Positions 54,445 through 64,000 of a stretch of DNA of 64,000 nt are shown here, in pieces. The DNA is taken from positions 13,089,264 to 13,153,263 of the forward strand of contig JABAKD010000025.1 in assembly GCA_012845835.1 (NCBI GenBank), in the 5' to 3' direction. Source of the stretch: Undaria pinnatifida (taxonomy: Eukaryota > Sar > Phaeophyceae > Laminariales > Alariaceae). The first letter of the stretch is position 1, and every line of letters begins with the position of its first letter. The notes beneath the pieces were generated by a model. That model worked only from the letters and a program-made list of their open reading frames with translations, was not told the DNA's origin and searched no databases. Made by a program: the position numbers and the translations under genes.

Positions 54445-55469
54445 TGTGATACTCCGATCGCGCGCATTACGAGTTGTGTGTCCTCATTAAGGATATTGGT
54501 CGGCGACTTCCCTTGCAACTACAGTGTAGCTATCAGGGTCAACAGGGTAATTTTAGTCAGTCTGTGCGCTGAAACTATAAAATCCGTTTCTGAGGGGGAC
54601 AAAATCTGACAGCTGTGGAGGGAAATGTATCCTTTTATCTATATACGTGGTGACATCGCATGCCCACCTCGCCTGCTGTATTTGTAAGATGTATATCTGT
54701 CTTAGAAATGGCGACCTCAGAGCCCCACATCGGCACGGTGAAAGTCATGGGCGTGAAATCGTACATTTGAGACGAACAAAATTTGAATAAGAAGCACAGG
54801 CAAATATGTTGAAGTTGCGGTAAACCACACTAACTATCAACCTATTACGTAGAGTATTTCCTACATACCGTCTGCACGATCGCCTTCCAAGCCAAGCGAA
54901 ATATGACTAACGAGGAAACCTAATTGAGCGCGTGTACACCAAGACTAAGTGCTCCTTTAAAAACACTGACGATTCGCATTTCTCCCTCTCGTGCTCAATG
55001 GCGGTGACATTGCATGACCACATGACCTCGCCTGTTGTATTTGGCAATACGTATCTCTTTGTTATACCACATCACCTCGCCTGTTGTATTTGGCATTACG
55101 TATTTCTTTCGTATATTTATCGATGTCAGAAAAAAAATGTAGTTACAAATACTATATCCTCCGAACCATGTACAATACCTGGTACAAAATATTATGAAGA
55201 TGTAACACGTCATTTACTACACCTAAACACTGGGTTGCATATTGCATCTAAAATCAAACCTTCTAGAATAGTAAATATTACCAGGCAGATGATATAGAGA
55301 TACCTTCTTGCTACAGCCGTCAGATTTGTCCCTTTCAAGGATTTATAGTTTCCGCGCACATTTGAAATGCCCCCGCCCCCCCCCGCCACTCGATCCCTCT
55401 TGTTCAAACGCCCCACCCCTTTCCCCCCCCCCTCCCCCGATACCCCCTCCCTCCCCCCGTTTCCTTTTT

Positions 55470-55915
55470 TTTTTTGCTTCCTCCGGCGGATGGGAAAAAA
55501 TAAAGCTTTAGCTCACCACACTTCCATGTATTTTCACACGCGTCGTGTGTCGATTTGACTCAGTTGCTTTCGAAGCCTAACGCTAGCTGGCGCACCCTTC
55601 GGATCTCATTGTAGGTATAGCGTAAGCTGTCCCTATCAGTGGTCTTCGTTACAACCCCGGCAGCGCAAGCTGCCGTTGTATACGGATGCGTGTGTATGTC
55701 GACCCGGCCTGTCCCCTGAGGGTCAGTTTTGGTTGAGATAGCCACCCGGAACGTCATCTTTCCGGGTAGTGTGGGACTTGCGCAAGCTCACCCACTAACA
55801 AAACCCCTGGCCATGGGAGATGGCCTTCCGCCTGACTTGGTCCAGTTACGGTCCACCCTGCCCATTCGGGCGTTGTTCCCCGTGTTTTTTTTCTTCTTTG
55901 TTTTGCCAATTTTGT
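55470..55915 (-). other. insertion private to X1, with a 65-codon minus-strand frame
   Basis: This segment interrupts the X1/X2 alignment. The minus frame 55560-55757 reads FRVAISTKTDPQGTGRVDIH and RYTYNEIRRVRQLALGF, which looks protein-like, but no family was recognised. The edges are in poly-C/poly-T sequence, so target duplications cannot be read. Confidence 0.35.
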
Positions 55916-57189
55916 TCAAACGCCCCACTTACAATCGAAATCTCGGCCAGAGTGATAATCACCTCTACGCAGTTGATATCACGTCATCATCTTTCTAACC
56001 ATCCATGACGTAGTTCTAATGCCCCCCCCCCCCCCCCCCACCCCCCTTCCAACGCCCCCTCCTTTCCCACCACCCGCACGATCGCCTAGACCTAGCGCCA
56101 AGCGTAAAACAAGCGCCTACATTGATTGGATCTCACAGCTGGAGTGTATTTGAATATCATATGTGACCTGAACACTTAACCCCCCCCCCCCCCTCCCCGC
56201 TCTCCCTTGCTCAAACGCCCCACCTAACATTGAAATCCGCCAAAGTAATAAACGATTCCACGCATTGGATATCACCCCATTATCGGTCTAGAGCCATCCA
56301 TGCCGCTGCCCCCCCTCCGCCCCCCGCGCCCCCAACGCCCCTTCCCCCCCCCCCCCCCCCGCGCCCCCAACGCCCCCTCCTTCCCCACCACTCGCACCAC
56401 CACCTAGACCTAGCACCACACGTATAGCAAACCCCTGCATCTATGCTACTGAAAGCCCCTCCTTCCCCCCTCCTCCCCCACCCCGCCCCCCACCTCCACC
56501 CGTCCCCCACCCCCCAGCCCGCCCACCCCCCCAACCCACCCCCAGCCCCTAGAACACTCCCCACTCCACTAGCTATTTGTACGACTTACAGGATATACTG
56601 ATGAACTGGTGCATTATTTCCAAAACCGTCACATGTATCCCCTTAAAAGAATGTATAGTTTCCACGCACAGATTAAGCTGCCCCGCCCGCCCCGTCCCCG
56701 CCCCAACCCCCCCCCATGATAAACTGGTACATTTTCCAAAACCGTCAGATGTATCTCCTTGAAGGATTTATAGTTTCCACGCACAAACTAAGCTGCCCCG
56801 CCCGTCCATCCTTCCCCCCCCCCCTTTTTGATCAAAACCAGACCCCCACGTCCTTCAGATCTCCGCCCTCCCCTCACCGGTTATTCGACGCACAGGAGTG
56901 GCTTAATAAACGGATGCATTACCTTCCACAGCTGTCAGATTTTGTCCCTCTCAGTAACGGGTTATATAGTTTCTGCGCACAGACTGACTAACATCACCCT
57001 GTTGACCCTGATAGCTAAACTGTCGTTGCGAGGTGAGTCGCCGACCTATATCCTTAATGAGGACACGCAACCCACAATACGCGCGATCGGACTATCACAC
57101 ACAGCTTGCAAAGATGTGTTTCGCCAGAATATTCGATCTCACAGCCGGATTGTATTTTCAATTTATATAATATATAAATATTTATAAAA

Positions 57190-57757
57190 TCATTCCTTGG
57201 TGTCATGTATTTTGGTCAGGGGTCTTTTGTCTCGGCCTAAGTATGCGATTCGCGGAACTGGAATTCTCGGTCGAATATAGTTTGGTTGGAGCGCCGCCTT
57301 CGGGGGGCGGCTCCAGCGCCCCTCGCCCTGCTGTGTCCGTTCCACACATCGACGTCAACGCGGACGGGTGCCGAGCGAGACGAGCGAGTGTCGAAGAGGA
57401 ATTTTGGAAAATTTGTTAAATCTTAATGGCTGCAACGCCTGAATGATTTACAAAATTGGCATCATTTCCAAACGGTACGTGATAATGTTTGGAATTTTGC
57501 TGTGGCATACTCTCGAGTGTTAGTTTCTTTGCTGTGCTTTTTGACTATTTTTGTTCGTTTGGTTTCTCGCCCGGCCTTTTTATTGATCTTGTTTCTGCTC
57601 GTTGTGCCAGCTGTAAATTCATTTTTTTAGTGTGGGTTCACCTAAAACGTCACACAAGTTACCGACGATATCCAACAACTTCGCGACACAAATTACCGAC
57701 GTCGAAACGTTTCGTGACAAATAACTCCCAAACCATGGAATCATGACATTTTCATGT
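57190..57757. other. no recognised gene
   Basis: Contains an 85-codon plus frame (57489-57746) rich in Phe and Ser without recognised motifs, and a GCGCC-rich segment at 57290-57380. Confidence 0.35.
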
Positions 57758-58695
57758 AACAGAATCTCGAGACAAAACCAAGCAGGTAGAAGAGCCGTCT
57801 CTTCGGCCCTGGGCCCTGGCTTTAGCATATCCGCTGACACTCCAGGCAGCCTCTGCTGTAGGCATGAACGAGTGCGGTTGATTCGCAGCGAACTATCCCG
57901 CTGTGCTCGCTTCTACGTGGCCATTGTCCACGCCATTTCATGTCACCTCCCTTCTGTTTTGAGCTCGTCGTCGTGCCGTCGAGGTACGAGGAAACCCTTA
58001 CGTACCGGGTGAGAACAGCAGTATGTACGACGAGCATGAACGCCAACTGACAACATTGGCAAACACACAACATCAGGTGCAGCAGCAGTAGATGAAGGGC
58101 GAAACTTCTAGCACATACTGCAGCAACTAGTGGCAACCAGAACCACAGCAGATAGCTCAAAGTGCAGTACGAGTGCAGTTGGCAAGTTTAGTCGTACACG
58201 CTCACTCTGTCCAAAAGTCTATATACAACAGAATCTCGAGACAAAACCAAGCAGGTAGAAGAGCCGTCTCTTCGGCCCTGGGCCCTGGCTTTAGCAAGGC
58301 CGCTGACACTCCAGGCAGCCTCTGCTGTAGGCATGAACGAGTGCGGTTGATGCGCAGCGAACTATCCCGCTGTGCTCGCTTCTATGTGGCCATTGTCCAT
58401 GCCATTTCATGTCACCTCCCTTCTGTTTTGAGCTCGTCGTCGTGCCGTCGAGGTACGAGGAAACCCGTACGTATTGGATGAGAACAGCCGTATGTACGAC
58501 GAGCATGAACGCCAACTGACAACATTGGCAAACTCACAACATCAGGTGCAGCAGCAGTAGCCGAAGGGCGAAACTTCTAGCACATACTGCAGCAACTAGT
58601 AGCAACCAGAACCACAGCAGATAGCTCAAAGTGCAGTACGAGTGCCGTTGGCAAGTTTAGTCGTACACGCATCACTCTGTCCAATATATAACAAC
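57758..58695 (+). repeat. 469-bp tandem duplication, two units
   Basis: AACAGAATCTCGAGACAAAA starts unit 1 at 57758 and unit 2 at 58227. The units differ at scattered single bases (for example CATATCC/CAAGGCC, CTACGTGG/CTATGTGG, AGATGAAG/AGCCGAAG). Each unit holds an 85-100 codon frame (HERVRLIRSELSRCARFYVA) and an opposing frame. No function is recognised. Confidence 0.92.
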
Positions 58696-58719
58696 CGGTG
58701 TATGTTTATATTGATGGAG

Positions 58720-59045
58720 AAAAAAATATTACACTTCCTGTAAGAATGATACGTTGTACGAGCGGACGTTCTGATTCTGGTGTGCTGCTGCTGTGAGACC
58801 ATCGAGCACACCGCATGTTTTACCCAAACAAGAGCCAACAAGAGGCAGCGCACAGGGGCCCCCAACACAGAGACACGTGACAACCACGGCCAGCTGTCGA
58901 TCGCGTAATTCTCCGGTAGTGCGTGCTTCGGTGGGTGTATCGGAAGTCGTTCGTAGTACTGCTGTAGATCGTCGAAAAAGCACGTGGCATCGTTCTGGTG
59001 GCAGACTCGCCAGTAGACCCCCCAAAAATGTTTTACCTCTTCTTT
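58720..59045 (-). other. possible exon or captured coding fragment
   Basis: A minus frame reads WGVYWRVCHQNDATCFFDDL, QQYYERLPIHPPKHALPENY and AIDSWPWLSRVSVL. Composition is protein-like and not repeat-derived. It runs into LINE 3' sequence at about 59045. No family was recognised. Confidence 0.3.
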
Positions 59046-59457
59046 TTCTAGGCCCCATGCACCCATTTCCTTTCTTTTCTCTTCTTTGATTGTTTTCTTT
59101 TTCCAATTGACTTGCGTCTGTTGTGCGTATGCGTAGTGATAGATACCACGTGAAATATATACGTGGTAGTCTTTCTTGGGCGGCAAGCGGTATAATCGGT
59201 TTTTCCAGGCGCGAGTAATGAGGCGTATGCACCGGTATGGACCTGGCACATCGTAGACTGACTCCCGATTTCATTTTTTTATGTTTCTGGTGGAGGCATG
59301 AATTGCGTCAGCTGTGATTTTTGCGTGTACCACCTATGGTTTGCGTTTTTCCCCTACGGTATTCCTCAACTCCAGAGTGACTGGAGCCTGTCCTGTGACC
59401 ACGGACTTGATTATGCGAGTTAATGTGAGAACGACAACAGCAACAACAACAACAACT
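59040..59457 (+). repeat. LINE 3' end, family C copy C3, with AAC-rich tail
   Basis: Reverse complement of the first half of C1: TTGACTTGCGTCTGTTG, ACGTGGTAGTCTTTCTTGGG, TCTGGTGGAGGCATGAATTG, CTCCAGAGTGACTGGAG and TTATGCGAGTTAATGTGAGA, then ACGACAACAGCAACAACAAC. It is 5'-truncated and on the plus strand. No ORF part is included. Confidence 0.85.
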
Positions 59458-59547
59458 GAAATATTGCCTGTTTCTTGACCGTTCAGCTGCTTCCTGTAAA
59501 TTAGTTTTTTCTGCCAACACGAATTTGAACCTTTTCGCGATTTTTTC

Positions 59548-59824
59548 CTTTGACCCAGGCTACGGTAGGGGGGTCCCTTTTTGGGCCTTAAATTTCAGTG
59601 GCTAGGGGTCACTCGCGCGAGTAACCCCTTCGTTCTTTTGCGATCTTACGTTCTCTTCATGTTATATTTTGACGAATACAATCCGCAATGCAAAGGTAAT
59701 CTAAGCTGCTCCAAAACAACTGTCTAAACCATTTTCATCCGCGAGGTACAGAGTCACTCGTGCGAGTGGCTCAAACACGCCAGTGAAAACGGGGGGACCT
59801 CCCCTACCGTAGCCTTTGTCCTTT
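59548..59824. mobile_element. family A element, copy A7, complete with 4-bp target duplication
   Basis: Element 59552-59820 (269 bp) begins GACCCAGGCTACGGTAGGGG and ends CCCCTACCGTAGCCTTTGTC. It is flanked by CTTT at 59548-59551 and CTTT at 59821-59824. Inner palindromes are GGGTCACTCGCGCGAGTAACCC and GAGTCACTCGTGCGAGTGGCTC. It is inverted with respect to A1 and A2. Confidence 0.9.
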
Positions 59825-60321
59825 TTGTCTGGTAAGTTGAACTCCCTAATATTTGCCGCTAATTTGCCGCCTGAGCATTAGTTGCGGAACGGTCCAGCTT
59901 TAGCTTTTCTTTTATTTGCACCATTTGTTTTGTACTTGACAAAGCTTCATCGGCTGAGATCTGGGCTTGGCTCATCAGCTCGACACCGCCCAGCACCCCA
60001 TCGCAGCGCTATAGCTTACAGCAACGAAGCGCCGTGCAGTCCCCTGCGATGTTCTGCGGCTCAGCTCAGCAGCGCACCCCGCTAGCTCAGAAGAGCGAAG
60101 CGCTATGCTTTGCCATTCTCTGCCGTCGCGGTCGTTCGTTATTCATTATATCTAAAACTCCGCGTACGCTGATATTTAGGTACTTGGCGCTTTATTCTAT
60201 ACATATCGCGCCAACCATCGTAATATCATACAAAATGTACTTTCATTTTTAATAATATGGGGGAGGGAATGTAATCTCTATGCAAAGATCCTGTTTTGTT
60301 TTAATAAATTGTCAGCCGGCC

Positions 60322-60411
60322 GCCCCGGTGGTCTGTTAATAGTGGTTTTACCCTCGAATACTACTAACGTTTGGTTGTCCTTGAGTTCGACACCCACCAC
60401 GATGAGATTTG
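60322..60411 (+). ncRNA. tRNA-derived SINE head, copy S2
   Basis: CCCCGGTGGTCTGTTAATAG ... TTTACCCTCGAATACTACTA ... CCTTGAGTTCGACACCCACC aligns with S1 on the minus strand at 50080-50155. The A-box region is interrupted by a small insertion (TTAA), and the B box is GTTCGACACC. It is followed by GATGAGATTTGAC, like GGTGAGATTCTGC in S1, so the similarity extends beyond the tRNA-like part. Confidence 0.65.
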
Positions 60412-60698
60412 ACTTTATTTGCAAAAATGCAAGAAAAAACAGGGATCAACTGCTGAGAGCGCCTAGCACCGTGGGTTGATTCGACGCGAGTCGACGAGAG
60501 AAGAAAATGCTGGATTCTCCTCGCGGTAAAAATGAAAGCACGTGCCGAAGTGGGGAGGGAGGAGGAGGGCCCGCTATGTGACCCTGGATCTGAGTTACTG
60601 TTGGGAGGGAGCGCGAGAGTGGTGCGGGGATAATAAATGGAGTGAAAAAAAAAAATGTTGCAAAGGAATATTATTATAACTACCAGTACGTAATATGT

Positions 60699-60796
60699 CA
60701 GTCTCTAGGAAATACGCACGGCACTATCAGCGGTCGTCATGGTATGCCAGTCTCTAGGAAATACGAACGGCACTATCAGCAGTCGTCATGGTAGAG
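60699..60796 (+). repeat. 49-bp tandem duplication
   Basis: CAGTCTCTAGGAAATACG(C/A)ACGGCACTATCAGC(G/A)GTCGTCATGGTA occurs at 60699 and 60748, exact apart from about three substitutions. Confidence 0.9.
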
Positions 60797-60799
60797 ACA

Positions 60800-61485
60800 C
60801 TCCGGATATTATGCATTGATGGGACGCGTCCGATTTCGACAACGTGAAAGCCCCCACGAAGAAAAGACAGCAGACACACATATCCCGCCTTCCCGAGAAA
60901 AAACAGAGAACAAGCGCTACGCCAACCTCCCGTACGAGCAAAGCCACCCCCGCACCAATCTTAGACAACGCCGCCTCAACGATTGATCACCCTCCTCTTC
61001 TATGTTTTCCTCCTCGCCCGCGACCACGCCTGCGACCAATCAATGCGACAGCCTTCACGTAACAAACAAAGCAATCTTCTTCCAAAACCTCGCCGGCTGA
61101 CATGTCCTCATGCCGACGTTTGATGCAAACCGACTTTGCATCCTGTCGACTTCGAACCTCCATTGCCACGGGGACAGCAGTGCAGTCTCTTCATTAATGC
61201 CAAGGCCTCTTTTGTTTCGCCTAGAGGCGACGCAGGTTCTCAAAAATACTATTTTCGGTATTTTTGTTTGATAGACGCCAACTTTTACTTGACGGCGCAT
61301 TTAACATAGTTTGTTTCGCCTATCCTTGCCTTCTTTGTTGTATAATATTACGTTTTTTCTTTTGTCAAAGCATGACTTTCATAATCCCATGTTCGTATTA
61401 AACTCTTGGCATTACTTTAAAGATCAATGCATGCCAAATCGGACAGCTACACCTTAAGTTGTCGAAGTGCTGCCCTGTCCTACCC
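60800..61485. other. no recognised gene
   Basis: Frames of 60-81 codons on the minus strand and a plus-strand stretch (60844-61062) have no recognised domains. Confidence 0.35.
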
Positions 61486-61488
61486 GAA

Positions 61489-61520
61489 GCATGGGCGCCG
61501 TCGAATGCCGGCGCCCATGC
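61489..61520. repeat. 11-bp perfect inverted repeat (hairpin)
   Basis: GCATGGGCGCC and GGCGCCCATGC are separated by 10 bases. GC-rich, just outside the start of repeat copy X2. Not followed by a T-run, so not a terminator of bacterial type. Confidence 0.75.
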
Positions 61521-61526
61521 GGAGCC

Positions 61527-64000
61527 CTTGTATATATATTATAAAAAATGAAAATACACTCCAGCTGTGAGATCGAAGATTTCGTCGAATCTCATCTTTG
61601 CAAGCTGTGTGTGATACTCCGATCGCGCGCATTACGAGTTGTGTGTCCTCATTAAGGATATAGGTCGGCGACTCCCCTTACAACTACAGTGTAGCTATCA
61701 GGGTCAACAGGGTGATTTTAGTCGGTCTGTGCGCGGAAACTATAAAACCCTTTTCTGAGGGGGACAAAACCTGACAGCTGTGAAGGGAAATGTATCCTTT
61801 TATCAAGTGAATCTTGTAAGTCGAATAACCGGTGAGGGGGGGGGGGGCGGAGTTTGAAGGACGTGGTGGCCTGGTTTTGATCAAAAGCGAGCGGGTTTGG
61901 AGGGGAAAGGGGGGGGGGGGAAGGGGGGGGGAAGGGGGGGGGGGGGAAGGGGGGGCAATTTGTGCATGTAAGCTATAAATCCTTTCGAGAGGATAAATCT
62001 GACGGTTTTGGCACCAGTTTATTATGGGGGGGGGGGGGGGTGCGGTGGGGCGGGGCGGGGGGGGGGGGTTGAGGCGGGGGGAGGGGGCGTGTGGGGCAGC
62101 TCAGTATGTGCGTGCAAACTATACATTATTTTGAGGGGATAAATGTGACGGTTTTGGAAATAATGCATCAGTTTATCATGTATATCCTGGGGTAAGTCGT
62201 ACAATCAGTGAGTAAAGAGAGGGTGGAGTGTTCGAGGGGGTGGGGTTGGGATAGGTTGGGGGGGGGGTAAGGGGGCGGGGGGGGGGCGGGGGGAAGGAAG
62301 GGCTTTACGTGAGGGGTTTGTTATACGTGTGGTGCTACGTCTAGGGGATGGTACGGGTGATGGGGAAGAAGGGGGCGTTCGAGGCGGGGGGGGGGGAGGG
62401 GGGGGGACAGCGGCATGGATGGCTCTCGAAAGATAATGAGGTGATATCCTGTGCGTGAAGTGTTTATTAATCTGGCGGATTTCGATATTTGGTGGGGCGT
62501 TTGAGTAAGGGAGAGCAAGAGGGGGGGGGAGGGGGCGGGGATTTTTTAGGAGTTTTAGGTCACAAATAATATTCAAATACACTTCGGCTGTGAGATCAAA
62601 GATATGTAGCAGCTTGTTATACGCGTGGTGCTAGATCTAGGCGATCGTGCGGGTGGTTGGAAAAGAGGGGGCGTTGGAGGGGGGGGGGGGGGGGGGGGGG
62701 AGAGAATTGAAAACTACGTCATGGATGGTCAGAAAGATAATGACGTGATATCAACTGAGTATAGGTGATTATTACTCAGGCCGATTTCGATTGTGAGTGG
62801 GGCGTTTGGACAAACTAGGCGGAAGGGGGGGGGAATCGGAGAACGGGGGGGTGGGGGGGGGGGGGGGGGTTCCAAGAACAAGAGTGGTCAGTGGAGGGGG
62901 AGGGGAGGGGGGGGGGGGAGTGCGGGGGGCGGGACATTTCATTATGTGCGCGGAAACTATAAATTCTCAAAGGGGACAAACCTGACGATTGAAGCAATAA
63001 GACATTCCTTTATATCATCTGGCTTGTAATGTTTACTATTCTAGAAGGTTTGATGTTAGATGCAGCATGCAACCCAGTGTTTAAGTGTAGTAAATAACGT
63101 GTTAAATATTCATAATTTGTTGTTGTATGATACATGGATCGAAAGCTAGAATATTTTATAGAATATTTGTAGTTACCATTATTTTCTGACATCGCTAATT
63201 ATAAGAAAGAGATACGTATTGTCAAATACAACAGGCGAGGTGATGTGGTCATGCACTGTTTGTCCCCATCATCATACAGTTACCATTATTTTCTGACATC
63301 GCTAATTATACGAAAGAGACACGTATTGCCAAATACAGCATGCGAGGTGATGTATGTGGCCATGTACTGTCTCCGCCATTGAGCACTAGAGGGAGGGGTG
63401 CGAATCGTCAGTTTTAAAGGAACGCTTGGTATACATGTGCTCAATTACGTCACCTCGTTAGTCATACTTGGTATACACGCGCTCAATTTCGTTACCTCGT
63501 TAGTAATACTTCGCTTGGCATAGGTTGGGAGGCGACCATGCAGACGGTATGTACGAAATACCGTACGAAATGGGTTGGTGAAGTTGTTTACCGCAATTTT
63601 AACGCATCTGCCTGTGCTTCCTTTTCCAAACTATTTTTGTCTCAAATAAATGTACGATTTCACGCTTATGATTTTACCTTGTCGATGTGGGGCTCTGCGG
63701 TCGTCAATTTTAAGTCAGAGATACGTCCTACAAATACATCAGTGGAGGTGGGTATGTGATATCATATATTATAAAAAATGAAAATACACTCCAGCTGTGA
63801 GATCAATGATTTCGTCGAAACTCATCTTTGCAAGTTGTGTGTGATACTCCGATCGCGCGCATTACGAGTTGTGTGTCCTCATTAAGGATATAATAGGTCG
63901 GCGACTCCCCTTACAACTACAGTATATATGGATACATTTCCCTTCACAGCTGTCAGATTTTGTCCCCCTCAGAAACGGATTTTATAGTTTCCGCGCACAG
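61527..64000 (-). mobile_element. large non-coding repeat X, copy X2 (inverted relative to X1, runs off window)
   Basis: Begins with a B segment in minus orientation (61527-61860). It then shows the X1 interior in reverse: G-rich blocks with short unique segments (61840-62940), TTTGATGTTAGATGCAGCAT at 63050, CAAATACAACAGGCGAGGTG at 63220, CTGCCTGTGCTTCC at 63610, and from 63925 a plus-oriented B segment cut by the window end. Lengths of the G runs differ from the C runs of X1. Confidence 0.75.
63762..63923 (-). mobile_element. short B copy inserted in X2 (B9)
   Basis: ATATTATAAAAAATGAAAAT to CCCCTTACAACTACAGT, about 160 bp, lies between sequences that are adjacent in X1 (near 54645). It has the same extent as B6 at 45207-45365. 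Flanking ATAT is too simple to call a duplication. Confidence 0.7.

Larger units (their letters stand above)
54285..57185 (+). mobile_element. large non-coding repeat X, copy X1, with B-type inverted ends
   Basis: Left end: two truncated plus-oriented B tails, then a minus-oriented B segment (54407-54640). Interior: AT-rich sequence (54650-55300), then alternating C-rich blocks and short unique segments (55360-56560). Right end: a complete plus-oriented B segment (56575-57185). The whole is matched in reverse by 61527-63960. About 430 bp near 55470-55910 has no counterpart in the other copy. No protein of known function is encoded. Confidence 0.75.

Noticed and set aside
1-64000. Bacterial-type promoters, ribosome binding sites, operons and rho-independent terminators
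   Set aside because: Organisation is eukaryotic; hairpins are not followed by T-runs in a gene context.

Overview
The window looks like nuclear DNA of a repeat-rich, intron-bearing eukaryote. I infer a brown alga or a related stramenopile. The basis is the protein style of the mobile elements: a copia Gag-Pol, a chromodomain-like Ty3/gypsy relic, a LINE with a C-terminal YVEKLKLRTRVGDLDLP block, and a tyrosine-recombinase retroelement with an LLCRASELW box. There is no bacterial gene density, no operon and no ribosome-binding site pattern. Very little is host gene. Almost everything recognisable is a mobile element, a relic of one, or satellite-like DNA.

Layout. 1-5642: a young Ty1/copia retrotransposon on the minus strand, inserted into a short inverted-repeat element (family A). 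5643-13300: mostly unrecognised DNA with dispersed copies of families A, B and G. 13316-14072: the only gene-like host sequence I can name, a sulfotransferase-like reading frame with a frameshift. 14738-16674: LINE fragments on the minus strand, one ending in a long (AAC)n tail. About 17.9-25.5 kb: a decayed Ty3/gypsy element on the plus strand (gag, protease, RT, RNase H, linker, integrase, chromo-like tail). 28.4-33 kb: a GC-rich minisatellite, a duplicated unit (H) split by a B insertion, a pair of direct repeats (F) and a small RT-like fragment. 33.5-38.8 kb: an uncharacterised ORF, two long palindromes and a broken DIRS/Ngaro-like element. 40.9-42.5 kb: copies of A, B and the LINE 3' end placed side by side. 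44.1-47.06 kb: two arrays of a palindromic 42-bp minisatellite around small exon-like ORFs. 48-54.2 kb: paired dispersed repeats E and D, a tRNA-derived SINE and another B copy. 54.3-57.2 kb and 61.5-64.0 kb: two inverted copies of a large non-coding repeat (X) with B-type ends and poly-C/poly-G blocks. The 4.3 kb between them holds a 469-bp tandem duplication, a LINE end, a clean A copy and a second SINE.

How the parts relate. The most informative material is the record of insertions. Family A elements have matching 4-bp target duplications (CATT, CGTC, CTTT). The copia element interrupts an A copy. A full-length B copy interrupts one of two H units and leaves a 7-bp duplication; the second H unit gives the unfilled site. 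A short B copy duplicates 16 bp that include a candidate splice acceptor. LINE ends carry AAC tails. No complete host gene can be modelled with confidence from sequence alone, and many stretches hold nothing I recognise.
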